A stretch of DNA of 64,000 nt, from contig NZ_FUYE01000009.1 of assembly GCF_900167535.1 (NCBI RefSeq), positions 1 to 64,000 on the forward strand, written 5' to 3'. The DNA is from Prosthecobacter debontii (GTDB lineage: Bacteria > Verrucomicrobiota > Verrucomicrobiia > Verrucomicrobiales > Verrucomicrobiaceae). Every line of letters begins with the position of its first letter. Position 1 is the first letter of the stretch. Below, piece after piece: positions 35,825 to 44,886 of the stretch. The notes beneath the pieces are model-generated. The model worked only from the letters and a program-made list of their open reading frames with translations. It had not been told where the DNA came from and did not search any database. The translations under genes were made by a program, and so were the position numbers.

Positions 35825-36399
35825 TAAGCCTCCATTTCGATGTGATAGCGAGGCAGGCTGGGATCAATCTCTCGGCTGTAGGCGTCGATGCCACCAGTTA
35901 GGCATTTCGCTTGGGTGAAGCCATGCCCGATAAAATAAGCGACGGCATCTAGAGAACGAGAGCCTGTGTGATCATAGAGCACAAGGGGAGCGTTTTTATC
36001 CCAATTGGAAAAGGCATCCTGAACCACTTCCTGGGTCATCAAGAGGGAACCCGAGATGTGCACCGCTTCGTGTTCCTCCCGTGTACGGGCATCTAGGACC
36101 TTGAGGTCAGGGGTCTCCTTGCGCAAGGAAGCAAAGTCAGCCGGGGAGATCTGCAGGCTCACATCGCCTTCATGGCTGTCTTGGATGTGCTGAATGACTT
36201 CTGATACCGGAAGATTATCATTACGGGCACAGAGTTGGGCTAATGTTTCCGTCGGGCTAAAAGCACAGCTCTGGCAGCCACCGATGTGATAACGTCCAAA
36301 AAGCGCTCTTTGAGCCCCCGGGTAGCCTTTCAACACCTGGGCCAAGGTGGTGTCTGGAGTAAGTTGTAGAAGATCCTGCGGAGTGGTCATACGAGTCAT
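35824..36399 (-). CDS. DUF1858-rhodanese fusion, catalytic Cys replaced
   Basis: A 191-residue protein with two parts. Residues ~5-70 match the DUF1858 type (TTLAQVLKGYPGAQRALFGR, then GGCQSCAF with a CxxC pair, then ETLAQLCA). Residues ~85-185 form a rhodanese domain (FASLRKETPDLKVLDARTREEHEAVHISGS, LTGGIDAYSREIDPSL). The active-loop position that normally reads CxxGxRS is DHTGSRS here, so the sulfur-carrying cysteine is replaced by aspartate. The rhodanese domain is likely catalytically dead, acting as a fold or sensor, while the CxxC in the first domain may be redox-active. The start ATG at 36399 is chosen; 36438 is a longer alternative. Confidence 0.78.
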   Translation of the reverse strand: MTRMTTPQDLLQLTPDTTLAQVLKGYPGAQRALFGRYHIGGCQSCAFSPTETLAQLCARNDNLPVSEVIQHIQDSHEGDVSLQISPADFASLRKETPDLKVLDARTREEHEAVHISGSLLMTQEVVQDAFSNWDKNAPLVLYDHTGSRSLDAVAYFIGHGFTQAKCLTGGIDAYSREIDPSLPRYHIEMEA

Positions 36400-36551
36400 A
36401 ATACGGATTTTTTTAAAGGGAGACGTGATTTTGTTCAAAAGGAAGGGGGACGAGCAAAGAGAGTGGATACGCTTGCCGACCTCTGGTCATCCTGCTTGCT
36501 TGAGCTTGCCAGGACTCGTTAGCCGCCCTTTCATGGGCGTAGCCCTCCACC

Positions 36552-38963
36552 ATGCGCGCGCTTTTTTCTAAACCCTGGGTTCTAGCTCTCTTTCTCCTGC
36601 TGCTCGTCGTCGCAGGTTTCATGCGTCTGCGTCTGGAGACGGATATTCTGGGCACGCTGCCAGAGGATCTGCCCGAGGTGAAGGCCCTGCGGCTGCTGCG
36701 GGATGGTTTCTCGGGCGGGAGCGATCTGCTCATCGCTATGCAGGCGGAGGATGATGCCCTGGCGGAAGACGCCATGACCACCTTGGCGGAGCGGCTGGAG
36801 AAACGCACCGATCTGGTGAAGGAAGTGCGCTGGGCGCAGCCCATGGAGCAGCAGGCGCAATCCGGGGCGGCGCTCATGGCCTGGGCCCTGCAAAACACCG
36901 ACCCGGCGCAGCTCAAAGCCGTGCGCGAGCGACTGACGGGCGATGGGGCGAAGGCCAAGCTGCAACAGTCTCTACAAACCGTGGCAGGCTCGCTGGATGC
37001 CGAGAAGGTGCAGCGTGCGTCCTACGATCCCCTGGGCCTGCTGGACAGTCTGGATGCCTCCGCCATGAGTGCCCTGGAGGGGTCCATGTTTGGCTTGGTC
37101 TCCGAGGATGGTCTCTTCCGCCTGCTGCTGGTGACGCCCGCTCAGAGTGTGAGCAATTACAAGTCTGCCGCGGCTTGGCTGGATCAAATGAAAGCCGAGA
37201 TCGCTCAATGGCGTCAGGATCAAGACCCGGAGAATAAACTCATCCTTCGTTATACCGGCGAGCCTGCGTTTCAATCGGAGATCGGCGCAGGCATTGAGAA
37301 AGACATGTCGAATACGGTGGGTCTGACGGAGGTGCTCATTGCCGTCTTGTTCTGGGTCATGTTCCGCCGCCTGAAACCACTGCTGTGGATTCAGGGACTG
37401 CTGATGCTCAGCATGATCTTGACGCTCGGCGCGGGCGGCTTGCTGGTGGGTAAACTCTCCATCATGAGCCTGGGTTTCGCAGCCATCGTGCTCGGCATCA
37501 TTGTGGACTACGCCGTGCTCATCATTCAGGAGTCGCGGCAGCATCCGCATCTGGATTCCAAGGGGCTTAGAAAACTGGCGGCACCTGGCATTGTCGCAGG
37601 TGCCTGCACCACCTCCACGGTGTTCCTCTCGCTCCTTTTCAGCGGGCTGCCGGGCCTGTCCGAACTGGGCTTGCTCGTGGCCGTTGGTGTGCTGGTGGGA
37701 TTGGGCGTGATGCTTACTTTTGCGCCCAAGTTTGCCGCCGGTAAACAGCCGCCCAACACGGTGGTGGAGCCCTCCGGTCAGCCTGCCAAGCATGGGCTGG
37801 CCATCGTGGCCACCTTGCTTCTCTTCGGGGGTATGGCAGGCATCTTTGCGGTGAAGGGGTTGCCCAAATTTCAAACCAGTGCTGAGACTCTGAGACCCTC
37901 CAACAGCGAAGCCATGGATACCCTGCAATGGGTGCAGGATCGCTTGGGACAACTCAATGAAGCCAGCCTGCCGGTGCTGATCACCGGGCCGACCGAAGAA
38001 CTGCGTGCTCGCACGCAGAAGCTGGCGGACAAGTTGGCCGCTGCGGTGAAGGATGGCACGCTGGTGCGTCAGGCCATGCCCACGCTGCTCATCGGAGATC
38101 CAGCCGCCCAGCAGGACAATCGTGAGTTCATCCAGTGGTTGCTGGCGGAGCGTCCGCGTCTGGAGAAAGAGATCGATGCTGCAGGCTTTGCCGATGCCGC
38201 TGCCGCCCTGTTGCGCAGTGTCTGCAGTGTCTGGGAGCCTGCTTTGAAAGGCCCCTGGCCACAGGATGAAACCACCGCCGCTGCAGGCTCTGTGTTGAGC
38301 CGACTGCTGGCCACGGGTGAACGTGCGGTCAAAGGTGGTATGCAGCCCGGGCAAGCCGTAGCGCTGGCTTCGGTGAGTGTCACGGGTAAGCCCGGTCTGC
38401 CGGATCGCGATAAATTGGCGGCTGTGCAGGCCCTGCTGACCCCGGATACTGGAGCCTGGGTGGCTGGCTGGGAGACATTGGGTCGTGCGCTCTCCACACT
38501 GGTGCAGCATGATTTGAATCAGCAACTGCTACCCATCATGGGCATCATCGCCTTCACTCTTTTGGTGACCTTCCGCAGTGTGAAGGATCTCTTGTTATCC
38601 ATTTTGTTGTTAGGTGGAGGCCTCGGTGCTCTGGCCGCGACGATGAGCTTGCTGGAGCAGGGATGGAACCTCGCCAGCCTTGCGGCGATCCCTCTCCTGC
38701 TAGGCACTGGCATTGACTATGGCATTCACCTGCTGCTGGCCTTGAAACGATCTGGCAATGACATCCGTCATGTGCAGGCTACCACTGGGAAGGCCGTTTT
38801 CTTCTCTGGCATGACCACCGTCATCGGCTTCGCCAGCCTGTTCTTTGCAGGGAATCGGGGCATCTCCAGCCTGGGCCTCGCTTGCTGCGTGGGCACATTG
38901 TGGATCCTGCTCATTGTGCTCTGGCTGGTGCCGCACTGGCGCGCCTGGCTGCGGGCAAAATAG
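36552..38963 (+). CDS. MMPL-type RND superfamily exporter
   Basis: An 803-residue membrane transporter with the duplicated 2 x 6 helix plan of RND/MMPL proteins. Helix 1 is PWVLALFLLLLVVAGFM, followed by a first large periplasmic loop. The first five-helix bundle runs from VGLTEVLIAVLFWVMFRRL to SELGLLVAVGVLVGLGVMLTF, with the sequence GIIVDYAVLIIQES. A second half follows after a second loop, with GIDYGIHLLLALKRSG as the matching motif. Drives proton-dependent export of lipids or hydrophobic compounds; resembles the hopanoid transporter HpnN group, but that is a guess. It starts 152 bases from the divergent rhodanese gene. Confidence 0.82.
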   Translation: MRALFSKPWVLALFLLLLVVAGFMRLRLETDILGTLPEDLPEVKALRLLRDGFSGGSDLLIAMQAEDDALAEDAMTTLAERLEKRTDLVKEVRWAQPMEQQAQSGAALMAWALQNTDPAQLKAVRERLTGDGAKAKLQQSLQTVAGSLDAEKVQRASYDPLGLLDSLDASAMSALEGSMFGLVSEDGLFRLLLVTPAQSVSNYKSAAAWLDQMKAEIAQWRQDQDPENKLILRYTGEPAFQSEIGAGIEKDMSNTVGLTEVLIAVLFWVMFRRLKPLLWIQGLLMLSMILTLGAGGLLVGKLSIMSLGFAAIVLGIIVDYAVLIIQESRQHPHLDSKGLRKLAAPGIVAGACTTSTVFLSLLFSGLPGLSELGLLVAVGVLVGLGVMLTFAPKFAAGKQPPNTVVEPSGQPAKHGLAIVATLLLFGGMAGIFAVKGLPKFQTSAETLRPSNSEAMDTLQWVQDRLGQLNEASLPVLITGPTEELRARTQKLADKLAAAVKDGTLVRQAMPTLLIGDPAAQQDNREFIQWLLAERPRLEKEIDAAGFADAAAALLRSVCSVWEPALKGPWPQDETTAAAGSVLSRLLATGERAVKGGMQPGQAVALASVSVTGKPGLPDRDKLAAVQALLTPDTGAWVAGWETLGRALSTLVQHDLNQQLLPIMGIIAFTLLVTFRSVKDLLLSILLLGGGLGALAATMSLLEQGWNLASLAAIPLLLGTGIDYGIHLLLALKRSGNDIRHVQATTGKAVFFSGMTTVIGFASLFFAGNRGISSLGLACCVGTLWILLIVLWLVPHWRAWLRAK

Positions 38964-38975
38964 GTCCCAGGGCAA

Positions 38976-40376
38976 TTACAACCTCCGCCCACTCGGCTTT
39001 TCCACCCAACCTGCGGTGCGGTGCCCTGTGCCGGGTTGGCCTGCATCGCCGATGGTTTCCCGCGCGCCGTCTGCCAGTTTCTTGAGGCGGGCGACGATGT
39101 GAGGATGCGCTGTGGCGACTTCGTTCTGCTCGGTGACATCATCGCGCACGTTGAAGAGCTTGAGCGGGGACGAGGCCTGCTTTTTGGCATTCACGCGTTT
39201 GGACTCCAGAGGCAGGTAGAGCTTCCATGGACCACTGCGCACGGCCTGGAGCTGATCACCATGGTAAAAGAAGAAGCCGGTATTATCGGTGGGTGAGTGG
39301 GCGTCCTTTTGACCTAACAATAGAGGTGAAATATCGTGACCATCAATCGGTACGGTGGGCGGTGCGGCACCGATGAGGGAGGTCAGGGTGGGCAGAATGT
39401 CCAGCATGGAGGCGAGTTCTCTGCACTCCTTGCCAGCAGGCACATGGCCGGGCCAGCGGGCGATGCAGGGCACGCGCATGGCCCCTTCGCTGGTGTCGTA
39501 ACCCCAGCCTTGATAGGGGGCGTTGCTGCCTTGCGGCGGCTGGCGGCGTGGAGCGCCATTGTCGGAGGTCCAGATGACCAAGGTTTCCTCGTCGAGCTTC
39601 AGTCGCTTCAGGGCCGCGAGGATCTCGCCCATGGACCAATCCAATTCCTCCACACTGTCACCCCAGTGACCATTGGCGGATTTGCCTTTAAAGGCCGGGC
39701 TGGCGTAGGGATCAGCGGTGCTGCCCGGCATGGCATGGGGCAGGTAAAGGAAGAAAGGAGCGTCTTTTTGAGCTTCGATAAAGCGGATGGCCTCCTCAGT
39801 ATAACGTTGAGTGAGATAGTCGCGATCCACTGGTGCCTCGATTACCTTTTCATCACGCATGAGCGGAAGCTCGGGCCATTCTTCAGGTCGCTTATCCCGC
39901 GTCATGTCATCGCTGTAAGGGATGCCGAAGAAGTGATCGAAGCCTTGGCGGGTGGGGAAAAACTCGGGCTGATCTCCCAGGTGCCATTTGCCAATGATCA
40001 TGGTGGCATAACCAGCACTCTTCATCACCTCCGCTAGGGTCGTTTCCGTGGGGTTGAGGCCCTTGGCGGCGACGGGTTGCAGCACGAGTCCGCCCTTGTC
40101 ACTGACATGCATGTCCAAGCGATAAGGATAACACCCGGTCATCAAGGCCGCGCGGCTGGGTGTGCAAACACCACTGGCGGAGTATAAGCTGGTGAAGCGC
40201 ATGCCCTCGCTGGCCATTCGGTCCAGGTGCGGAGTGCGATGCACCGTTTCGGGATTGAAGCAGCGCACATCGCCATTGCCCAGGTTGTCGCAAAAAACAA
40301 AGATGACGTTAGGCCGCTCGGCTGCGTGTGTGAAAAGGGGGAGGCAGAGCGCTGCGGCGAGGAGTAATCTGAGCAT
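38976..40376 (-). CDS. Secreted sulfatase (arylsulfatase type)
   Basis: A 466-residue secreted sulfatase. A signal peptide (MLRLLLAAALCLPLFTHAA) follows the chosen ATG at 40376. The active-site cysteine C71 lies in GVCTPSRAALMTG, which fits the C-x-P-S-R formylglycine motif, so it needs a maturation enzyme such as an anaerobic sulfatase-maturating enzyme or FGE. Other blocks: NVIFVFCDNLGNGDV (metal site), IIGKWHLGD, and TSDNGAPRR. Likely removes sulfate from polysaccharides. It is on the same strand as the MFS transporter, which lies upstream. Confidence 0.92.
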   Translation of the reverse strand: MLRLLLAAALCLPLFTHAAERPNVIFVFCDNLGNGDVRCFNPETVHRTPHLDRMASEGMRFTSLYSASGVCTPSRAALMTGCYPYRLDMHVSDKGGLVLQPVAAKGLNPTETTLAEVMKSAGYATMIIGKWHLGDQPEFFPTRQGFDHFFGIPYSDDMTRDKRPEEWPELPLMRDEKVIEAPVDRDYLTQRYTEEAIRFIEAQKDAPFFLYLPHAMPGSTADPYASPAFKGKSANGHWGDSVEELDWSMGEILAALKRLKLDEETLVIWTSDNGAPRRQPPQGSNAPYQGWGYDTSEGAMRVPCIARWPGHVPAGKECRELASMLDILPTLTSLIGAAPPTVPIDGHDISPLLLGQKDAHSPTDNTGFFFYHGDQLQAVRSGPWKLYLPLESKRVNAKKQASSPLKLFNVRDDVTEQNEVATAHPHIVARLKKLADGARETIGDAGQPGTGHRTAGWVEKPSGRRL

Positions 40377-40396
40377 GGCGGGTTGGGATTCGAATC

Positions 40397-40600
40397 TCAG
40401 GCGACCGAGCGTGCGGCATCGAGTCCCAGGCAATGGAGTCCAGAGATAACGAAGGCTGCTGCGCAAAAATACAGGGCTTCATGCCAATCGGCATTGGCAT
40501 CAAGGTGTTTGTTGATGAGCGCGATGAAGACAGGGGAGAGTGCTAGGCCAAAAAGAACGTGACCGAGAATCATTTTTTCGGGGCCGTTAAAGCTGACATT
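40397..40600 (-). pseudogene. Remnant of an MFS transporter C-terminus
   Basis: Between the MFS transporter stop and the sulfatase, the minus strand reads in a shifted frame as NGPEKMILGHVLFGLALS, then PVFIALINKHLDAN, then ADWHEALYFCAAAFVISGLH, then CLGLDAARSVA and a stop. The segment DWHEALYFCAAAFVISGLHC lines up with DYQEGIYLCAIAFALAGFLA at the C-terminus of the neighbouring transporter, including the spacing to the conserved LG that follows. Only the last ~65 residues remain. It starts where the intact gene ends, one frame off, so it is probably a leftover from a tandem copy lost by deletion. A 58-residue ORF from ATG at 40573 is possible. Confidence 0.65.
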
Positions 40601-41900
40601 ACATCGTGTCTTCTTTGATCACGGGTTGCTGCGAATTAATACCGAGAGCCAAGAATCCAGCCAAAGCAAAAGCAATGGCACAAAGGTAAATGCCCTCCTG
40701 GTAATCGTGATTGTGATCAAAACTCAGGAGGATAAAGGCGAAGAGCTTCGGCTGGATCGCTGCTCCAAAATTGCCCCACATATTGGACCACCCGAAGAGC
40801 TGTGCCTGATGGCGTCCACTGATATCTTGCATGGTAGCCCAGGTAGCGGGCAGGGCTAGGTCAGCAAAGAAGGCGACGGCTCCAAAAGCGATCGCCAGTG
40901 CAAGAGGTGTATCCAGACTCAACGCCCATAGATAGCTCCCAGCAGCGAGAAATCGTGTCATGGAAAGTGGCAGGAGGCGCCCCCAACGATGTCCCATTTT
41001 GCGAGTGCAGTAGTCCGTCAAAATCCCCCCCAAGGGTAAGGAAGCGATGCCGATTGTCAGAGCCAGAGTTGAGATGGTTCCCGTTTCTTTTTCGCTCAAA
41101 CCCACTGCCTTTGTCAGATAGTCCGGCAGCGAAAGAATCAAAAAGGCCCACCCAATATTTGTGAGGCACTGATAGGCATTCATTAACCATAGGTTCCCGC
41201 TGCGCAGTACCGGTGCCCAGGGGAAGCGTCGCGGGGGGGGCTTTGCACAGGAAAATTCACCCCGCCCTTTCGCCAGTAGAGCCACCTCTTTATCATTGCA
41301 ACCTGGGTGCATCTTGGGGTGCTCCCGATAGACCGCCCAGAAAAGGACTGCCACACCGATGCCGGCAACACCGTAGATCCAGCCAGCCCAGCGCCAATCG
41401 CCCAGACTCAGAATAACGGTGGCTGTTAGCCAGGGGGCCAGGGCACCACCGATACGCCCTCCCATGGAAATGATGCTGCTCGCCAATCCACGTGATTCCA
41501 CATGCGCCCATTTGGTCATGAAACTGCTACTCGTCGGATAAGCTCCGGCTTCAGCTAGCCCGCAGCCGAGCCGGGCCAAAAATAGTGTGGTAAAACCCAA
41601 TGAGAAACTCGTAGCCAGGGTGAATAGCGACCATGTGGCGATGTAAATCGTCATCAAGATGCGTCCACCGAAACGGTCGCTGAGCCATCCTGCAGGAACC
41701 TGAGCTAGAGCATAGGCCCAAAAGAAGGCACCTTTGACCCATTCCATCTCTGTTTCGGTGACATGCAGATTCTCCTTGAATGAGGTTGAGCCAACGATCC
41801 ATGCTAGACAAACGCGGTCCAGATACATCAGGAACGCCGCCAGGGTGGTGACAGTGAGGATGGAGTGGCGGACCTTCGTGGGAGCAGCAGCAACGGCCAT
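40599..41900 (-). CDS. MFS transporter (anion:cation symporter / hexuronate type)
   Basis: A 433-residue major facilitator with 12 membrane helices. Typical blocks are WVKGAFFWAYALAQVPAGWLSDRFGGR after helix 2 and LGLAEAGAYPTSSSFMTKW-like sequence (here LGCGLAEAGAYPTSSSF), as in the ACS (anion:cation symporter) family. The second half has LTIGIASLPLGGILTDYC. It probably takes up organic anions such as sugar acids released by the downstream sulfatase pathway; that link is an inference from position. The two genes lie on one strand, with the remnant between them. Confidence 0.82.
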   Translation of the reverse strand: MAVAAAPTKVRHSILTVTTLAAFLMYLDRVCLAWIVGSTSFKENLHVTETEMEWVKGAFFWAYALAQVPAGWLSDRFGGRILMTIYIATWSLFTLATSFSLGFTTLFLARLGCGLAEAGAYPTSSSFMTKWAHVESRGLASSIISMGGRIGGALAPWLTATVILSLGDWRWAGWIYGVAGIGVAVLFWAVYREHPKMHPGCNDKEVALLAKGRGEFSCAKPPPRRFPWAPVLRSGNLWLMNAYQCLTNIGWAFLILSLPDYLTKAVGLSEKETGTISTLALTIGIASLPLGGILTDYCTRKMGHRWGRLLPLSMTRFLAAGSYLWALSLDTPLALAIAFGAVAFFADLALPATWATMQDISGRHQAQLFGWSNMWGNFGAAIQPKLFAFILLSFDHNHDYQEGIYLCAIAFALAGFLALGINSQQPVIKEDTM

Positions 41901-41996
41901 CCCTAAATTACGGCAGGTGTCGTGCCGCTTTGCAGGGGAGTATGCAGCCGTCTGTGCTGCGTTTCGGTATCCCTGCGTTGTTTGAACTTCGGTGGA

Positions 41997-42497
41997 TCAG
42001 TAAAACAAGAGATTGATCTCCGAATCCGTCAGCAGGGAGGTGTCATGCACCGCCAGGAGATCGCCCATCTGTTCCAGATTCTGCCATTCGGTTTCAAAGC
42101 CGGGCATAAGCGGGAAGTCTACCTCGGCAGTGGCCACCGTCGAAGCGGGCTCGGCTTTTTCAACCGAGGCAATCTCAGCTCTGGAGATAGGGACAGGGGC
42201 AGGGTTCGTGACTGCCGCGAGGTTCGCCGAGGACTCCTCGGAAGCCGCAGGCGTGAACAACACGGCGCTAGCTGTTAGGGCGATCGCCGCTGCGGCGGCT
42301 GCCCAGGTCCAGGTGGCGGCCGTGCCGACTTCCTGTTTCTCCTGCCACCAGCTCTTCAGCCGGGCCAGCCAGCCACGATCTTGCGGGGTCTGGCGGGCCA
42401 TACGCACGACGTTCTGCGTGAAGTTGGGGCGCACCTCCACCCGCTTGGTTTGGCCAAGCACTTTCCAGAGCGGATCGTTGGGGCTGAGGGGTTCCAT
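41997..42497 (-). CDS. Single-pass membrane protein, unknown (anti-sigma-like architecture)
   Basis: A 166-residue protein: an N-terminal soluble part (PLWKVLGQTKRVEVRPNFTQNVVRMARQ), one membrane helix (TAATWTWAAAAAAIALTASAVLF, ~59-81), and an acidic outer part ending LLTDSEINLLFY. Such a layout is common for small regulators or anti-sigma factors in this phylum, but no sigma factor gene is adjacent, so no function is assigned. It precedes the MFS gene on the same strand by 96 bases. Confidence 0.6.
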   Translation of the reverse strand: MEPLSPNDPLWKVLGQTKRVEVRPNFTQNVVRMARQTPQDRGWLARLKSWWQEKQEVGTAATWTWAAAAAAIALTASAVLFTPAASEESSANLAAVTNPAPVPISRAEIASVEKAEPASTVATAEVDFPLMPGFETEWQNLEQMGDLLAVHDTSLLTDSEINLLFY

Positions 42498-42582
42498 GGC
42501 AGGTTCCAGTGTGTTGTCTCAGGGAGTCAAACAGAGTCCAGCAGCGAAAGTTGCGCCAGAGACGAGATTTTTTCAGCGGTCT

Positions 42583-42936
42583 TCAGCCTGGAGGCCAGGC
42601 GAGGTCGCGACCTGCCAGCAGATGCATGTGCAGGTGCGGCACGGTTTCCCCCGCATCATGACCGTGATTGACGACGAGGCGGAAGCCCCTGGAGCGATCT
42701 TTGACGCCGAGCTTGTCCGCGATCTTCCCTGCGGCCAGGAACAGAGCTCCCAGGGTTGCCTGATCCTCCGCCACGGCCTCTCCCACGCGTGGGATCAGCT
42801 TCTTCGGCACGATCAGCACGTGGATAGGGGCCTGGGGATTGATGTCGTTGAAAGCGGCGACGAGATCATCTTCATACACCAGCGGTGCAGGGATCTCGCG
42901 ATCGATGATCTTCTGGAAAATGGTTTTTTCAGACAT
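42583..42936 (-). CDS. HIT family nucleotide hydrolase (HINT type)
   Basis: A 117-residue member of the histidine triad family. The catalytic HxHxH is in VPHLHMHLLAGRDLAWPPG near the C-terminus, and the N-terminal TIFQKIIDREIPAPLVYEDDLVAAFNDINPQAPIHVLIVPK is the HINT-type nucleotide-binding half. It likely hydrolyses nucleotide phosphoramidates (for example AMP-lysine) in the cytoplasm. Start at ATG 42936; an upstream ATG at 42975 is rejected because homology starts at SEKTIF. It lies 43 bases downstream of the membrane protein gene at 42980-43723 and may be co-transcribed with it. Confidence 0.93.
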   Translation of the reverse strand: MSEKTIFQKIIDREIPAPLVYEDDLVAAFNDINPQAPIHVLIVPKKLIPRVGEAVAEDQATLGALFLAAGKIADKLGVKDRSRGFRLVVNHGHDAGETVPHLHMHLLAGRDLAWPPG

Positions 42937-42979
42937 GGCGGGACTGCAAGGTGATGCACGCCGCGTCGGCTGCAAGAGC

Positions 42980-43723
42980 TTAGGCGGGGTTGTTTTGGAA
43001 TTGCTTCACCACCATCCAATTCGCCACGGCATAGAGGAGGATGAAAAGAGCGATCAGGGCTTCCTTCAGCTCGCCAGATTGCAGGCCGTAGTAGCCCGGG
43101 ATGGCCATCTCGAAGTGGTTGGCGATTTTAGCCGGAACCCCGATGGTATTGACCAAGATGCCGACCAAGGCCGAGCGGATGGAGGGCCACAGCCAGAACT
43201 GGATCTTGTGGGAGCGCATGTCCTTTGTGGCAAAGGTGAGACCGAGCCGGGTGTAGAGCCATGGAATGAGCAAACCACCGACGATACAACCCGTGGAAAG
43301 GGCATTGCGCAGCACCTTCGTGAAAAAGAACTCCACGCCACCGGTGAGGTTATGTAGATTGGTTTCGCGTTGGCGGTTGACCTCTTGCCAACCTTCGGAA
43401 GTGGACCAGCCAAAGTAGTGCTGCCCCCAACTGATTTCTTCCCCCAAGAACACGAAGGCTCCCAGAGCTAGGATGATGAGCCAGACCTTGTGTAGAGGCC
43501 CCAGACCACGCGGAATGGCACGCAGAAACAGGATGAAGGCGGAGAGCAGAAACAGCACCGTGAGGTTTTCCATCAACCCGTATTCACGATTCAATTCCTT
43601 TTCCCAGTTCAATGCGGGTATCAAAAGGAGAAAGGGATACACCATCATGAAAACGGGCACGCCATAAGAGAGCCATTTAGGGAGAGGCTGACAATAAGAG
43701 GGGCGAGGAGCGTTCGAGAGCAT
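42980..43723 (-). CDS. Multipass membrane protein, unknown function
   Basis: A 247-residue integral membrane protein with about six hydrophobic segments. The sequence GAFVFLGEEISWGQHYFGW is striking: an acidic/aromatic motif inside the membrane that recurs in a poorly studied bacterial membrane family. No catalytic assignment is possible. It may be co-transcribed with the HIT gene downstream. Confidence 0.6.
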   Translation of the reverse strand: MLSNAPRPSYCQPLPKWLSYGVPVFMMVYPFLLLIPALNWEKELNREYGLMENLTVLFLLSAFILFLRAIPRGLGPLHKVWLIILALGAFVFLGEEISWGQHYFGWSTSEGWQEVNRQRETNLHNLTGGVEFFFTKVLRNALSTGCIVGGLLIPWLYTRLGLTFATKDMRSHKIQFWLWPSIRSALVGILVNTIGVPAKIANHFEMAIPGYYGLQSGELKEALIALFILLYAVANWMVVKQFQNNPA

Positions 43724-43861
43724 CTCACTACTGTGTCCATTTCGTCACCTGAGACCAGTTATCATTTCGGGAAAATTGCCTGAATTTGATATTTATTTAC
43801 CCGTCTTCTGGAGATGATGGAGTGCCGAGGTCCCTGCTTGCAGAGTGGTAATGCCCCACCT

Positions 43862-44857
43862 ATGACGGGAGAAATGGAGTCTGAAGCAAGTAAACCCGAC
43901 TGGCGGAGACGAGTCTTTCTGACACTGCGGATCGGCCTGGCCCTAGCGCTGCTGATCTGGGTATGGACTCGTCTGGATGCGCATCAGCTTCAGGCGCTTT
44001 CCTGGTCAGCCATGAATCTGCGCTGGCTGCTGCTGGCGTTTGCTCTAGGAGGCATCTCAGTGCTCGGGTGGGCAGGCAGGTGGTGGTGGTTTCTGAGGGT
44101 GTATGAGGTGCGCGCCCGTTATCCAGAACTGCTGCGTCTGACCCTGTTTGCGGATTTCTTCAATCTCTACTTTCTGGGTCCCATTGGCGCAGATGGCATT
44201 CGCCTGCTGTTGCTATCCCGCCGGTTTCCTGAGCGTCGGGGTGCCATTCTGGGCTCGCTGCTGCTGGACCACGTGGGTGGGTTCTTTGGCGGCATGCTGC
44301 TGTATCTCTTTTTCGCCAAGCACTCTGGTCTGTCTGAAGGGGTGCTGAAGGCGGCCGACCTTTCCCTTTGGTTCTTTGGTCTGGCCACCTTCTTGGGTCT
44401 GGGTGTGATCATGGAGCCTCCGATCCAGCGGCTCTTTCAGCACATTCCTGGCCTACGCTGGATCTCCCAGCGGGCGGCTTCGATCTACGCGGGCACCTTT
44501 CGGCATCCTTGGTTATTCTCGGGGTTCGCCATCTCCACGCTAGGCACCGCCTGCGCCTATGCGGCCTACTGGGCAGCGGCTCACGCGCTAGGGGCTCATG
44601 TGTCTTTACCTCAGATGCTGGGGCTGATGCCGGTGGTGGATCTCATCGCCTCTCTGCCCGTGACTATCAGTGGCATTGGCGTTAGGGAGGGACTGCTGGT
44701 GGAATGGTTAGGCCATCAGCCCCATTGGGATGCCGCCCACGCCTTGGCCGTCTCCCTCCTCGGTTTCGCCGCCCTTGGCCTCTGGGGGCTGATCGGCGGG
44801 GTGTGGCTGGCGTTTTGGAAGAAGAAAGACGCCATGCCTAGCAAGTCGTTCAGTTGA
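43862..44857 (+). CDS. Lysylphosphatidylglycerol synthase transmembrane-like (UPF0104) protein
   Basis: About 331 residues with around eight membrane helices. The first helix is FLTLRIGLALALLIWVWTRL. The family block FADFFNLYFLGPIGADGIRLLLLSRRF matches the flippase-like domain shared by the LPG synthase membrane half and YbhN-type proteins. No synthetase domain follows, so it is not an MprF by itself. It is likely a lipid-related membrane protein. The start codon is uncertain: ATG at 43862 is used, with alternatives at 43814 and 43874. Confidence 0.72.
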   Translation: MTGEMESEASKPDWRRRVFLTLRIGLALALLIWVWTRLDAHQLQALSWSAMNLRWLLLAFALGGISVLGWAGRWWWFLRVYEVRARYPELLRLTLFADFFNLYFLGPIGADGIRLLLLSRRFPERRGAILGSLLLDHVGGFFGGMLLYLFFAKHSGLSEGVLKAADLSLWFFGLATFLGLGVIMEPPIQRLFQHIPGLRWISQRAASIYAGTFRHPWLFSGFAISTLGTACAYAAYWAAAHALGAHVSLPQMLGLMPVVDLIASLPVTISGIGVREGLLVEWLGHQPHWDAAHALAVSLLGFAALGLWGLIGGVWLAFWKKKDAMPSKSFS

Positions 44858-44874
44858 CTCCAACGGAACGACTT
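44843..44874. terminator. Two-way hairpin between convergent genes
   Basis: AAGTCGTTC and GAACGACTT form a 9-bp outer stem, with GTTG/CAAC continuing inside across one mismatch around an ACTC loop. It overlaps the stop codon of the upstream gene and lies 13 bases from the end of the convergent flavoprotein gene. Confidence 0.6.
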
Positions 44875-44886
44875 TGAGGTTCCATC

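Noticed and set aside
36972-38525. 517-codon open frame on the minus strand
   Set aside because: Antisense to the MMPL exporter, with shadow-like composition and no domain.
40381-40410. T-loop-like sequence GATTCGAATC
   Set aside because: A chance palindrome; no acceptor stem or anticodon arm could be built around it, so it is not a tRNA.
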